Source: Proteobacteria bacterium UBA2996 (lineage in GTDB: Bacteria > Pseudomonadota > Gammaproteobacteria > Arenicellales > UBA868). From it: DNA of 5,294 bases. This document shows, in pieces, positions 1 through 5,294 of the stretch. The number at the start of each line of letters is the position of its first letter. Within the stretch, counting starts at the first letter, position 1. The stretch spans positions 1-5,294 of the forward strand of contig DDZY01000167.1 in the NCBI GenBank assembly GCA_002346525.1, written 5' to 3'. The notes below the pieces were generated by a model that saw only the letters and a program-made list of their open reading frames with translations, was not told the DNA's origin and searched no databases. The position numbers were made by a program, and so were the translations under genes.

Positions 1-1
1 G

Positions 2-91
2 GACTTTGCCGGAGACGGGGTATACCGCCTTTCAGTCGGACTGGAAGATCCCGATGACCTGTGCGAGGATCTTGCCCGGGTCCTTGGATAG
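2..91 (+). CDS. C-terminal end of a Cys/Met-metabolism PLP-dependent enzyme (partial)
   Basis: An open frame enters from the left edge and stops at TAG 89-91, leaving 29 codons. The peptide contains the run GVYRLSVGLEDPDDLCEDL. The R-L-S-V-G-(L/I)-E-D-x-x-D-L pattern followed by a short helix is the typical C-terminus of cystathionine gamma-synthase, cystathionine beta/gamma-lyase and methionine gamma-lyase, in which the Arg helps bind the substrate carboxylate. These enzymes use pyridoxal phosphate for beta- or gamma-elimination or replacement on amino acids. The PLP lysine and the rest of the active site lie outside the window, so the exact reaction cannot be assigned. The next gene starts 18 bases downstream on the same strand, so it probably belongs to the same operon. 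Family call from a short tail only: fairly confident of the family, not of the substrate. Confidence 0.7.
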   Translation, partial: DFAGDGVYRLSVGLEDPDDLCEDLARVLG

Positions 92-109
92 GCCACATCG
101 GATTCAATT

Positions 110-907
110 ATGAGTTCAGTGTCATCAACACAGCCGGCGCCGGCATTTGCGGCCGCCGAACTGAAAGCGCAGACCACGCTTGACGACGGTCCCGGTGCCC
201 ATCGGATTGGGCTGATTGCACTGGCGAGTGATTACGTGGTGGAGCGCGACTTCATGAACATGCGCCCGGGCGATGAAGTCGCGGTTTTCGTTTCCAGGGT
301 GCTCAATGTCAATCCCTGCACGGTAGAGAACTTGAGAACGATGGGTCCGCGGCTCGCGGATGCGGCATCGCTCATTATCCCGGACGGCCGGTTGGATGCG
401 ATGGTGTATTGCTGCACCTCAGGCACGGCCGCGATGGGGTATGACACAGTAGCTGAGAATATTCGCAGCGTCCGGCCGGGTATACCCGTCATTACTCCGA
501 TCACTGCCGGATTAAGAGCCCTCAGCCAGTTCAACGTTGAACAGATTGCGGTGCTGACACCCTATACTGATGACGTCAATGCGTCTCTGGTGGGTTACAT
601 CGAGGAGCACGGGCCGCACGTCACTGCGACAACGAGCTTTCATTTCGCGAATGACAACGATATGGCACGTATTCCCCCGGAGGCGATCGTCAGCGCGGCG
701 AAAGAGGCAGACCGGGATGATGCTGATGCACTGTTTATCTCCTGTACGGCAATTAGAGCTGTCGATGTGATTAATGAGATTGAGCAGGCGTTGAATAAGC
801 CGGTCGTGTCCGCCAATCAGGCACTTTTTTGGGAAGCGGTGCGTACAGCGGGGTACACAGCGCCGATAGAAGGTTACGGTCGGCTGTTGACGTTGGATCT
901 GTTGTAG
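110..907 (+). CDS. eutA: EutA-like protein, Asp/Glu racemase / maleate isomerase superfamily
   Basis: 265 residues. The core begins near residue 32 with H-R-I-G-L-I-A-L-A-S-D, followed by an ERDF motif (45-48), as in maleate isomerase, arylmalonate decarboxylase and EutA. Two cysteine motifs expected of this two-domain pseudo-symmetric fold are present: CCTSGTA, with Cys101/Cys102, and SCTAIR, with Cys212. The C-terminal stretch (about 230-258: PVVSANQALFWEA, then GYGRLL) is also family-typical. The family uses the Cys pair for cofactor-free proton transfer or isomerisation. EutA is encoded in ectoine/hydroxyectoine utilisation clusters but its exact reaction is, to my knowledge, not settled; roles in processing the hydroxyl or stereochemistry of hydroxyectoine have been proposed. 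ATG 110 is chosen although it has only a weak GGA upstream (100-102) and gives about 30 Ala/Thr-rich residues before the conserved core; no better start lies between it and the core. The symbol rests on motif recognition plus the doeA/doeB neighbours. Confidence 0.75.
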   Translation: MSSVSSTQPAPAFAAAELKAQTTLDDGPGAHRIGLIALASDYVVERDFMNMRPGDEVAVFVSRVLNVNPCTVENLRTMGPRLADAASLIIPDGRLDAMVYCCTSGTAAMGYDTVAENIRSVRPGIPVITPITAGLRALSQFNVEQIAVLTPYTDDVNASLVGYIEEHGPHVTATTSFHFANDNDMARIPPEAIVSAAKEADRDDADALFISCTAIRAVDVINEIEQALNKPVVSANQALFWEAVRTAGYTAPIEGYGRLLTLDLL

Positions 908-946
908 CGCTGAGCGTCACTGAAGTTATCTCGCCCTGATACGCTC

Positions 947-1780
947 TTGGATACTTCTCGCCTGACTAACGCGCAACTGGCGAAGTATCACGAAGCGGGT
1001 TTTGTGATACCGGATTACCGACTAAGCGAAAGGACTCTGGCTGACATCCGTGTGGTGCACAGCCGGTTTATCGAGCGATACCCGGCGTTTTCGGATTACT
1101 GCCCGGCACTGTTGCCTTTGGATCCGTGTTTTCTGAAATTTGCTCGCGACGAAACCATTCTGAACATGGTGGGGCAGGTGCTCGGGAATAATTTTGCTCT
1201 ATGGAACTCGAGCTTTTTTGCCAAACCCGCTCAGGTGGGGACCCGCACTCCCTGGCATCAGGATGGTGAGTACTGGGCGATGCGGCCTCTGGCAACCTGT
1301 ACGGTCTGGATGGCGATTGATGATGCCACCCCCGAAAACGGGTGCTTGCGGTTTATTCCGGGTTCGCATAAAGGTAAAAGAGTTCGGAAACATCAGATCA
1401 ACAATGCACCGGGCCTCGCACTGAATCAGGAACTCACCCAAGATCAGTTCGAGAAATCAGCAGCCGTCGACCTGGTGCTGGACGCAGGACAGATGTCTCT
1501 GCATGATGTGTATCTCGTTCATGGATCCGAGCCGAATCGATCGGATCGTCCTCGCCGCGGCATGACCTTGAGATTTATGCCGACGAGTTCCTACTATGAC
1601 AGAGAGATAGAGCAGAAGCAGAACGCGTCGAGCCCATACCCGTCGCTTAATGAGCAGGAATTGAGAAATTTCCAAAGGGTGCCGCTCTATCTGATGCGCG
1701 GTATCGACCTTTGTGGGCGTAACCGTTACGCGGGCAACTTCTCAGAGGAAACCGATTTTGGGAGGGACGATGAAACTTGA
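947..1780 (+). CDS. PhyH-family Fe(II)/2-oxoglutarate dioxygenase, first of a tandem pair
   Basis: 277 residues from TTG 947. The N-terminus LTNAQLAKYHEAGFVIP (6-22) is the standard opening helix of phytanoyl-CoA dioxygenase-like proteins. The iron site is complete: His104 and Asp106 in WHQDGEYW and distal His192 in VHGSEPNRSDRPRRG, with Arg203 or Arg204 suited to bind 2-oxoglutarate. ENGCLRFIPGSHKG (130-143) is another family hallmark. Such cytosolic enzymes couple 2-oxoglutarate decarboxylation to hydroxylation, demethylation or ring chemistry on small molecules. The ectoine hydroxylase signature (WHSDFET, then HxEDG) is absent, so this is not a plain EctD and the substrate is unknown. The frame opens after the TGA at 911-913 and has no ATG before codon 74, which lies inside the fold, so a non-ATG start is needed: TTG 947 or CTG 920. 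Neither has a good Shine-Dalgarno sequence. The 3' end overlaps the next gene by 11 bases. Confidence 0.85.
   Translation: MDTSRLTNAQLAKYHEAGFVIPDYRLSERTLADIRVVHSRFIERYPAFSDYCPALLPLDPCFLKFARDETILNMVGQVLGNNFALWNSSFFAKPAQVGTRTPWHQDGEYWAMRPLATCTVWMAIDDATPENGCLRFIPGSHKGKRVRKHQINNAPGLALNQELTQDQFEKSAAVDLVLDAGQMSLHDVYLVHGSEPNRSDRPRRGMTLRFMPTSSYYDREIEQKQNASSPYPSLNEQELRNFQRVPLYLMRGIDLCGRNRYAGNFSEETDFGRDDET
1761..1766 (+). promoter_or_regulatory. Shine-Dalgarno site for the second dioxygenase
   Basis: GGAGGG lies 3 bases before ATG 1770, inside the last codons of the upstream oxygenase gene. It is the strongest ribosome-binding motif in the window and decides the start at 1770 over GTG 1713. Confidence 0.7.
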
Positions 1781-2672
1781 AGAGATTTTTGCCAAGGCCC
1801 CGGCAGTCATCGATCAGGCGCAGCGCGAGCATTATTATGATCAGGGCTATCTGGTTTTTCCGTCTTTGATCGATACCGAATTTTTGGTGCCCCTACGGGC
1901 GGCTGCGGACCGCATTGTGGAAAAGACCCGCGAACTCACAGAGTCCTCCCGCGAAATAGATTTGGAAAACGATCACACGGCAGAGAACCCCAGATTAAGG
2001 CGTGCGGCCTATCTTGACGATTTGGATTTTGAATTTTGGGGAATTTGTGCTGATTCGGTTATTCCCGATATTGCGGCTGATCTTCTGGGGCCCAATGTTC
2101 GTTTCCGGGAGATCATGTTGAACTTCAAATGGGCGGGTGGGGGTGCTGAGGTGAAATGGCATCAGGATCTTGTCTTTTATCCCCATACGCATTCGGGAAC
2201 CATGCAGTTTCTGTTGTTTCTGGAGGATGTTGCTGCAGAGCAGGGACCGCTTGAACTTTATCCAGGAAGCCATCTGGGTCCGATATTCGAGCACTACGAT
2301 GAGCGGGGTGAATGGACCGGAGCTGTTCGGGAGAACGATCTGGCGAGCGTTGGATCAGATGGCCCGATTGCTGTCACAGGTCCTGCGGGCACCGTCAGCG
2401 TGCATCACAGCCGGACGATTCACGGTTCGCGACAGAACAAGAGCAGTCAGGGCCGACCCGTCCTGGTGCTCACTTACAGTGCCGCGGATGCCATTCCGTA
2501 TACTGCCCCTGCGTATCCGAGTTCACGTTATGGGGTGCTGGTCCGGGGAGAAGAACCCGGATATGCCCACCACGAGGAATTGCATGTGCCGATGCCACCC
2601 GACTGGTCCGATGGCTATACCTCTATCTTCGCGCATCAGGAAGATCAGGAACATCAGAAGAAAGAAGCGTAG
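1770..2672 (+). CDS. PhyH-family Fe(II)/2-oxoglutarate dioxygenase, second of a tandem pair
   Basis: 300 residues from ATG 1770. This start has a strong GGAGGG (1761-1766) just upstream and gives the expected PhyH N-terminus (QREHYYDQGYLVFPSLI, 18-34). The open frame extends upstream to GTG 1713, but that start would lie deeper in the preceding gene without comparable signals. The iron triad is His131 and Asp133 in KWHQDLVFYPHTHSG and distal His218 in TIHGSRQNKS; Arg229 (GRPVLVLTY) is the likely 2-oxoglutarate anchor. EQGPLELYPGSHLGPI (157-172) is the family's E-x-G-x-L-x-x-x-P-G-S-H element. The WHQD-x-x-F-Y-P-H-T form differs from the WHQDGEYW of the preceding oxygenase, so the two are distant paralogues rather than a recent duplication. 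The 11-base overlap with that gene implies translational coupling. The C-terminal tail (289-300) is charged and Gln/Glu/Lys-rich. It lacks the EctD signature; substrate unknown. Confidence 0.88.
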   Translation: MKLEEIFAKAPAVIDQAQREHYYDQGYLVFPSLIDTEFLVPLRAAADRIVEKTRELTESSREIDLENDHTAENPRLRRAAYLDDLDFEFWGICADSVIPDIAADLLGPNVRFREIMLNFKWAGGGAEVKWHQDLVFYPHTHSGTMQFLLFLEDVAAEQGPLELYPGSHLGPIFEHYDERGEWTGAVRENDLASVGSDGPIAVTGPAGTVSVHHSRTIHGSRQNKSSQGRPVLVLTYSAADAIPYTAPAYPSSRYGVLVRGEEPGYAHHEELHVPMPPDWSDGYTSIFAHQEDQEHQKKEA

Positions 2673-2674
2673 TG

Positions 2675-2689
2675 CAGGCTGTGAGCCTG
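2675..2689 (+). other. Small perfect hairpin in the gap before doeB
   Basis: CAGGCT (2675-2680), loop GTG (2681-2683), AGCCTG (2684-2689): a perfect 6-bp stem starting two bases after the oxygenase stop codon and ending 30 bases before the doeB start. No T-run follows, so it is not a canonical intrinsic terminator. It could affect transcript stability or differential expression of the two operon halves, but a stem this short may also be chance. Confidence 0.35.
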
Positions 2690-2708
2690 ATCGAGATGAT
2701 CTGACAAA

Positions 2709-2712
2709 AGGA
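2709..2712 (+). promoter_or_regulatory. Shine-Dalgarno site for doeB
   Basis: AGGA inside the purine-rich stretch AAAAGGAAAA (2706-2715), with 7 bases between it and ATG 2720. Good spacing supports that start. Confidence 0.6.
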
Positions 2713-2719
2713 AAACACA

Positions 2720-3712
2720 ATGAGAGACAACCCGATTAATTCGACAGTGGATTTCGAAAAGGACGGGGTACAGCACGGATTCTTGAAAGTGCCGTATTCA
2801 GGAGACGACTCTGCCTGGGGCGCTGTCATGGTGCCGGTGACCGTGATCAAGAACGGCAGTGGTCCGACAGCAATTCTCACCGGTGCGAATCACGGCGATG
2901 AGTACGAAGGTCCGATAGCGCTCTGGGGCATGACCCATGCGATGAAGGCCGAGGAGGTGAGCGGCAGGGTGATCATCGTGCCGGCGATGAACTATCCCGC
3001 TTTCAATGCGGGAAAGCGAACCTCCTGGATCGATGAGGGCAACATGAACCGTGTGTTTCCCGGCGATCCTGAGGGCACGATTACCGAAATCATCGCCGAC
3101 TATTTCTCCCGGACCCTGCTGCCCATGGTCGACTATGTGATCGATATTCACTCTGGCGGCAAGACCATGGAGTTTTTGCCGTTTGGGGCTGCCCATATTC
3201 TTGATGACAAAGATCAGCAGGCGCGATGTGTGGCTGCTGTTCAGGCCTTCAATGCGCCGTATACCCTAATGCTGCTGGAGCCCGATGCCGCCCACCTGTA
3301 CGACACCGCTGCGGAGGATCAGGGGAAGGTGTTTGTCAGTACAGAACTTGGCGGCGGTGGATCCGCAAGTGCGACCACGGTAAATATCGCAAGACGCGGA
3401 ATCACCAACGTCTTGAAGTACGCTGGGATTCTGGCGGGAGAGCCCGAAACCGGTCCTTCGGTGAATCTCGATACCATGAACCCGGATTGCTTTATTACTT
3501 CTCAGCATCGGGGCCTTATTGAGATGCGCCATGACCTCGGGGCAGAGATCAAAAAGGGCGACCTTCTCGCTGTTGTTTATGACACCGATCGGACGGGAGC
3601 CGCGCCCGTGGAATACCATTCAAAAGTGGACGGGCTTTTCATGGGAAGACATTTCCCCTGCCTGATTCGGCCCGGGGATTTTCTGGCAGTTATCGCATCC
3701 CAGGTCGACTGA
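2720..3712 (+). CDS. doeB: N-acetyl-L-2,4-diaminobutyrate deacetylase-like zinc enzyme (DoeB/EutE)
   Basis: 330 residues, close to the usual length of DoeB. It belongs to the AstE/AspA (succinylglutamate desuccinylase / aspartoacylase) branch of M14-type zinc amidohydrolases. Visible signatures: NPINSTVDFEKDGVQHGFLK at the N-terminus and DSAWGAVMVPVTVIKNG (30-46), both characteristic of DoeB; zinc ligands His58 and Glu61 in NHGDEYEG and His144 in DIHSGG; Asn110-Arg111 in NMNRVFPG for the substrate carboxylate; and the likely general base Glu209 in TELGGGG. A C-terminal beta-barrel region follows (about 263-287, GLIEMRHDLGAEIKKGD). In ectoine catabolism DoeB removes the acetyl group from N-alpha-acetyl-DABA to give DABA and acetate in the cytosol. 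The adjacent doeA-like gene supplies that substrate. Whether the acyl substrate here is plain or hydroxylated acetyl-DABA cannot be read from the sequence. Confidence 0.87.
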   Translation: MRDNPINSTVDFEKDGVQHGFLKVPYSGDDSAWGAVMVPVTVIKNGSGPTAILTGANHGDEYEGPIALWGMTHAMKAEEVSGRVIIVPAMNYPAFNAGKRTSWIDEGNMNRVFPGDPEGTITEIIADYFSRTLLPMVDYVIDIHSGGKTMEFLPFGAAHILDDKDQQARCVAAVQAFNAPYTLMLLEPDAAHLYDTAAEDQGKVFVSTELGGGGSASATTVNIARRGITNVLKYAGILAGEPETGPSVNLDTMNPDCFITSQHRGLIEMRHDLGAEIKKGDLLAVVYDTDRTGAAPVEYHSKVDGLFMGRHFPCLIRPGDFLAVIASQVD

Positions 3713-3754
3713 TTACGGGCTCTCACTAGCGCACAAATATTCCGGGCCAAAGTT

Positions 3755-4936
3755 ATGCAATACACCAAACCTTTTCAAAAAGCGGAGTACAACCGCCGGA
3801 TTGCGAAGACCAAACAGAGCATGGTGCATAAGGGGTTTGACCTCATTATCTGTCAGGATCCGGCGAACATGAACTGGCTGACCGGGTTTGATGGCTGGTC
3901 TTTCTATACGCCTCAGGCGGTGTTGCTGCATCTAGAAGAGGACGCGCCGATCTGGTTCGGCCGGCCCCAGGATGCCAAAGCGGCGCACATCACGACCGAT
4001 ATCCCGCCTGAGAATGTCACCACTTTCTCAGAAACGCTGATCCATCATCCTAGCGAGCATCCTTATGACGACCTCGCGACACTCATTGAACAGCGGGGTT
4101 GGGGGAGTCAGCGGATTGGTGTGGAGTTGGATGCCCATTACTACACCGCGCGAGCCCATGCCCACCTGGTAAAAGGGTTGCCGAACGCGACGCTGTCGGA
4201 TACTGAGCAGTTGGTGAACTGGGAGCGCCTCGTGAAGTCGGAGGCAGAACTCGTCTATATGCGGGAGGCCGGCGAGACGGTCAGTGCGGTGATGAACCGG
4301 GCCATTGCAAAAGTCGCGGCCGGTGTGCCTGAGTACGAGATCATTGCGGAGGTGTATCACACGCAGGTGATGGGAGTTGAAGGCCGCTACGGAAACTATA
4401 CAAGCCTGTGCCCGTTGATTCAGGTTGGAGAAGGGACCAGCACGCCGCACCTCACCTGGTCAGAGCACCCGTTGCCCGATGATGGTCTCGTCATGATGGA
4501 GCTCGGGGGCGCCCGTCACCATTACCAGGCGCCCCTGACCCGTACGCTTTATCTGGGCAGCCCCCCTGCCGAGGTGACCAATCTAGCTGAAACGATAGTG
4601 GAAGGTGTCGATGCCGCGTTGGAGACCGCGCGACCCGGTGTCACTTGCGAGGAAGTGGAGGCCGTGTGGCAAAAGGTGCTGAACCGCAATGGTTATCACA
4701 AGGAAAGCCGTGTCGGTTATTCGATCGGGGTGAATTATCCGCCCGATTGGGGAGAGCGCACCGCCAGTCTGCGTCCGGGGGATGTCACGGTGTTGCAAAG
4801 CGGGATGTGTTTTCATTTTCAGTCTGGCGTCTGGCTCGATACTATCGGCGCAGCCGTTTCGGAGCCTTTTGTCGTGACCGATACCGGCGGAGAGCGTTTG
4901 TGCAGCGCACCCCGCGAACTGATTGTCATCGACTGA
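3755..4936 (+). CDS. doeA: Ectoine hydrolase-like protein (DoeA/EutD), metal-ligand-depleted M24 fold
   Basis: 393 residues, near the usual DoeA length. A creatinase-type N-terminal domain (about 10-150, with DPANMNWLTGFDGWSFY at 35-51) precedes an M24 'pita-bread' domain (about 160-385). GYSIGVNYPPDWGERT (321-336) followed by SLRPGD is a DoeA hallmark. Canonical M24 metal ligands are largely gone. The first Asp is Glu249 (MMELGG), the second Asp aligns with Pro260 (QAPLTRT), the His of GHxIG is Tyr322, and the Glu of the TIEPG-type motif is Gln356 (FHFQSG). This argues against peptidase activity and fits the metal-independent ectoine hydrolases, for which a covalent intermediate on a Glu of this motif has been reported (EutD Glu255); Glu249 is the probable counterpart. 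The reaction would open the ectoine ring to N-acetyl-DABA. ATG 3755 has almost no Shine-Dalgarno sequence but gives the expected N-terminus. Some motif positions seem divergent from standard DoeA, so a related cyclic amidine is possible. Confidence 0.85.
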   Translation: MQYTKPFQKAEYNRRIAKTKQSMVHKGFDLIICQDPANMNWLTGFDGWSFYTPQAVLLHLEEDAPIWFGRPQDAKAAHITTDIPPENVTTFSETLIHHPSEHPYDDLATLIEQRGWGSQRIGVELDAHYYTARAHAHLVKGLPNATLSDTEQLVNWERLVKSEAELVYMREAGETVSAVMNRAIAKVAAGVPEYEIIAEVYHTQVMGVEGRYGNYTSLCPLIQVGEGTSTPHLTWSEHPLPDDGLVMMELGGARHHYQAPLTRTLYLGSPPAEVTNLAETIVEGVDAALETARPGVTCEEVEAVWQKVLNRNGYHKESRVGYSIGVNYPPDWGERTASLRPGDVTVLQSGMCFHFQSGVWLDTIGAAVSEPFVVTDTGGERLCSAPRELIVID

Positions 4937-4967
4937 TCAACTTTTCAGTTCTTTGGACTTAAAGCCG

Positions 4968-5294
4968 ATGTCCTCGATCAATACTTTTGCGTCCGATAAC
5001 ATTTCCAGTGCCTGTCCTGAGGTCATGGCGGCGTTGATAAGGGCCAATGAAGCCAACAGCCCTTCATACGGCGAAGATGCCTGGACTAAAGAATTGGCCG
5101 TCACGTTGGAGGAGATCTTTGAAACGCCTGTTACGGTGTTTCCGGTCACGACCGGCACCGCGGCTAACGCACTGGCTTTGTCCACCCTGACGCCAGCGTT
5201 TGGAAAAATCTTCTGCCACCAACTTTCGCATATCAATACCGACGAGTGCGGTGCACCGGAGTTGTTCACCGGTGGGGCAAAACTCATTGATATG
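4968..5294 (+). CDS. L-threonine aldolase-like PLP enzyme, N-terminal part (runs off window)
   Basis: ATG 4968 opens a frame with no stop to the window end: 109 codons, roughly the first third of a family of about 340-350 residues. FASDNISSACPEVMAAL (7-23), SPSYGEDAWT (31-40), PVTTGTAANALAL (59-71) and SHINTDECGAPELFTGGAKL (87-106) match low-specificity L-threonine aldolase (beta-eliminating lyase family, fold type I). The Gly-Thr-Ala-Ala-Asn element (63-67) binds the PLP phosphate, and His88 is placed to stack on the cofactor ring. The PLP lysine is beyond the window. These enzymes split beta-hydroxy-alpha-amino acids into glycine and an aldehyde. The gap after doeA is 31 bases with only a weak GGA (4955-4957), so it is probably co-transcribed. 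The minus-strand open frame covering the same bases has no recognisable motifs. Confidence 0.85.
   Translation, partial: MSSINTFASDNISSACPEVMAALIRANEANSPSYGEDAWTKELAVTLEEIFETPVTVFPVTTGTAANALALSTLTPAFGKIFCHQLSHINTDECGAPELFTGGAKLIDM

Noticed and set aside
1713..1769. Extended N-terminus of the second dioxygenase from GTG 1713
   Set aside because: ATG 1770 has a strong GGAGGG and gives the normal family N-terminus. The extra 19 residues simply overlap the preceding gene.
2628..2669. Short repeated ATCAGGA/ATCAGAA units at the 3' end of the second dioxygenase
   Set aside because: They encode a short charged Gln/Glu-rich tail. The units are imperfect and too few to be a repeat array.
947..2672. 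Calling either PhyH protein ectoine hydroxylase (EctD) because of the ectoine-type neighbours
   Set aside because: EctD carries a WHSDFET...HxEDG signature. These proteins read WHQDGEYW and WHQDLVFYPHT instead.
3713..3740. Promoter-like TTACGG ... AAATAT with 16-base spacing upstream of doeA
   Set aside because: Both boxes match the sigma-70 consensus poorly and the 42-base gap fits an operon spacer better.
3755..4936. Xaa-Pro aminopeptidase / creatinase annotation for the M24 protein
   Set aside because: Most M24 metal ligands are replaced, while DoeA-type motifs (TGFDGWSFY, YPPDWGERT) and a DoeB neighbour are present.
4916..4951. Inverted repeat GAACTGA / TCAGTTC around the doeA stop codon as a possible terminator
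   Set aside because: The arms are 7 bp with a 22-base loop, one arm is inside the doeA coding end, and no T-run follows. Probably chance.
4937..5287. Minus-strand open frame of 116 codons at the right end
   Set aside because: It lies opposite the threonine aldolase-like frame, which carries several clear family motifs and stays open to the window edge. The minus-strand product shows no recognisable motif.

Overview
The window is one stretch of a bacterial catabolic gene cluster. All genes lie on the + strand, packed with gaps of 18-47 bases and one 11-base overlap. No transposase, RNA gene, CRISPR array or regulator gene is visible. Gene content, tight operon layout and moderately GC-rich codon use fit a proteobacterium, probably marine or halotolerant; this is inference, and nothing here fixes the genus.

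Layout: (1) 2-91, the last 29 codons of a gene that ends like a Cys/Met-metabolism PLP enzyme (cystathionine gamma-synthase/lyase type). (2) 110-907, an EutA-like member of the Asp/Glu racemase / maleate isomerase superfamily. (3) 947-1780 and (4) 1770-2672, two different phytanoyl-CoA dioxygenase (PhyH)-family Fe(II)/2-oxoglutarate oxygenases in tandem, the second overlapping the first. (5) 2720-3712, a DoeB/EutE-type zinc deacylase. (6) 3755-4936, a DoeA/EutD-type ectoine hydrolase on the M24 fold that has lost most M24 metal ligands. (7) 4968-5294, the first 109 codons of a threonine aldolase-like PLP enzyme that runs off the window.

The DoeA-DoeB pair is the known core of ectoine degradation: ring opening to N-acetyl-L-2,4-diaminobutyrate (N-acetyl-DABA), then deacetylation to DABA. 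EutA also belongs to known ectoine/hydroxyectoine utilisation clusters. What is unusual is the company. The usual eutB (Thr dehydratase-like) and eutC (ornithine cyclodeaminase-like) genes are absent between eutA and the core. In their place are two oxygenases, neither with the ectoine hydroxylase (EctD) signature, and PLP enzymes flank the set.

A coherent hypothesis is that the cluster handles a hydroxylated ectoine or a related cyclic amidine. Ring opening and deacylation of 5-hydroxyectoine would give 3-hydroxy-2,4-diaminobutyrate. This is a beta-hydroxy-alpha-amino acid, the substrate class that a threonine aldolase splits, here predicting glycine plus aminoacetaldehyde. The oxygenases could install the hydroxyl or unmask the substrate. 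This pathway is inferred from gene content only.
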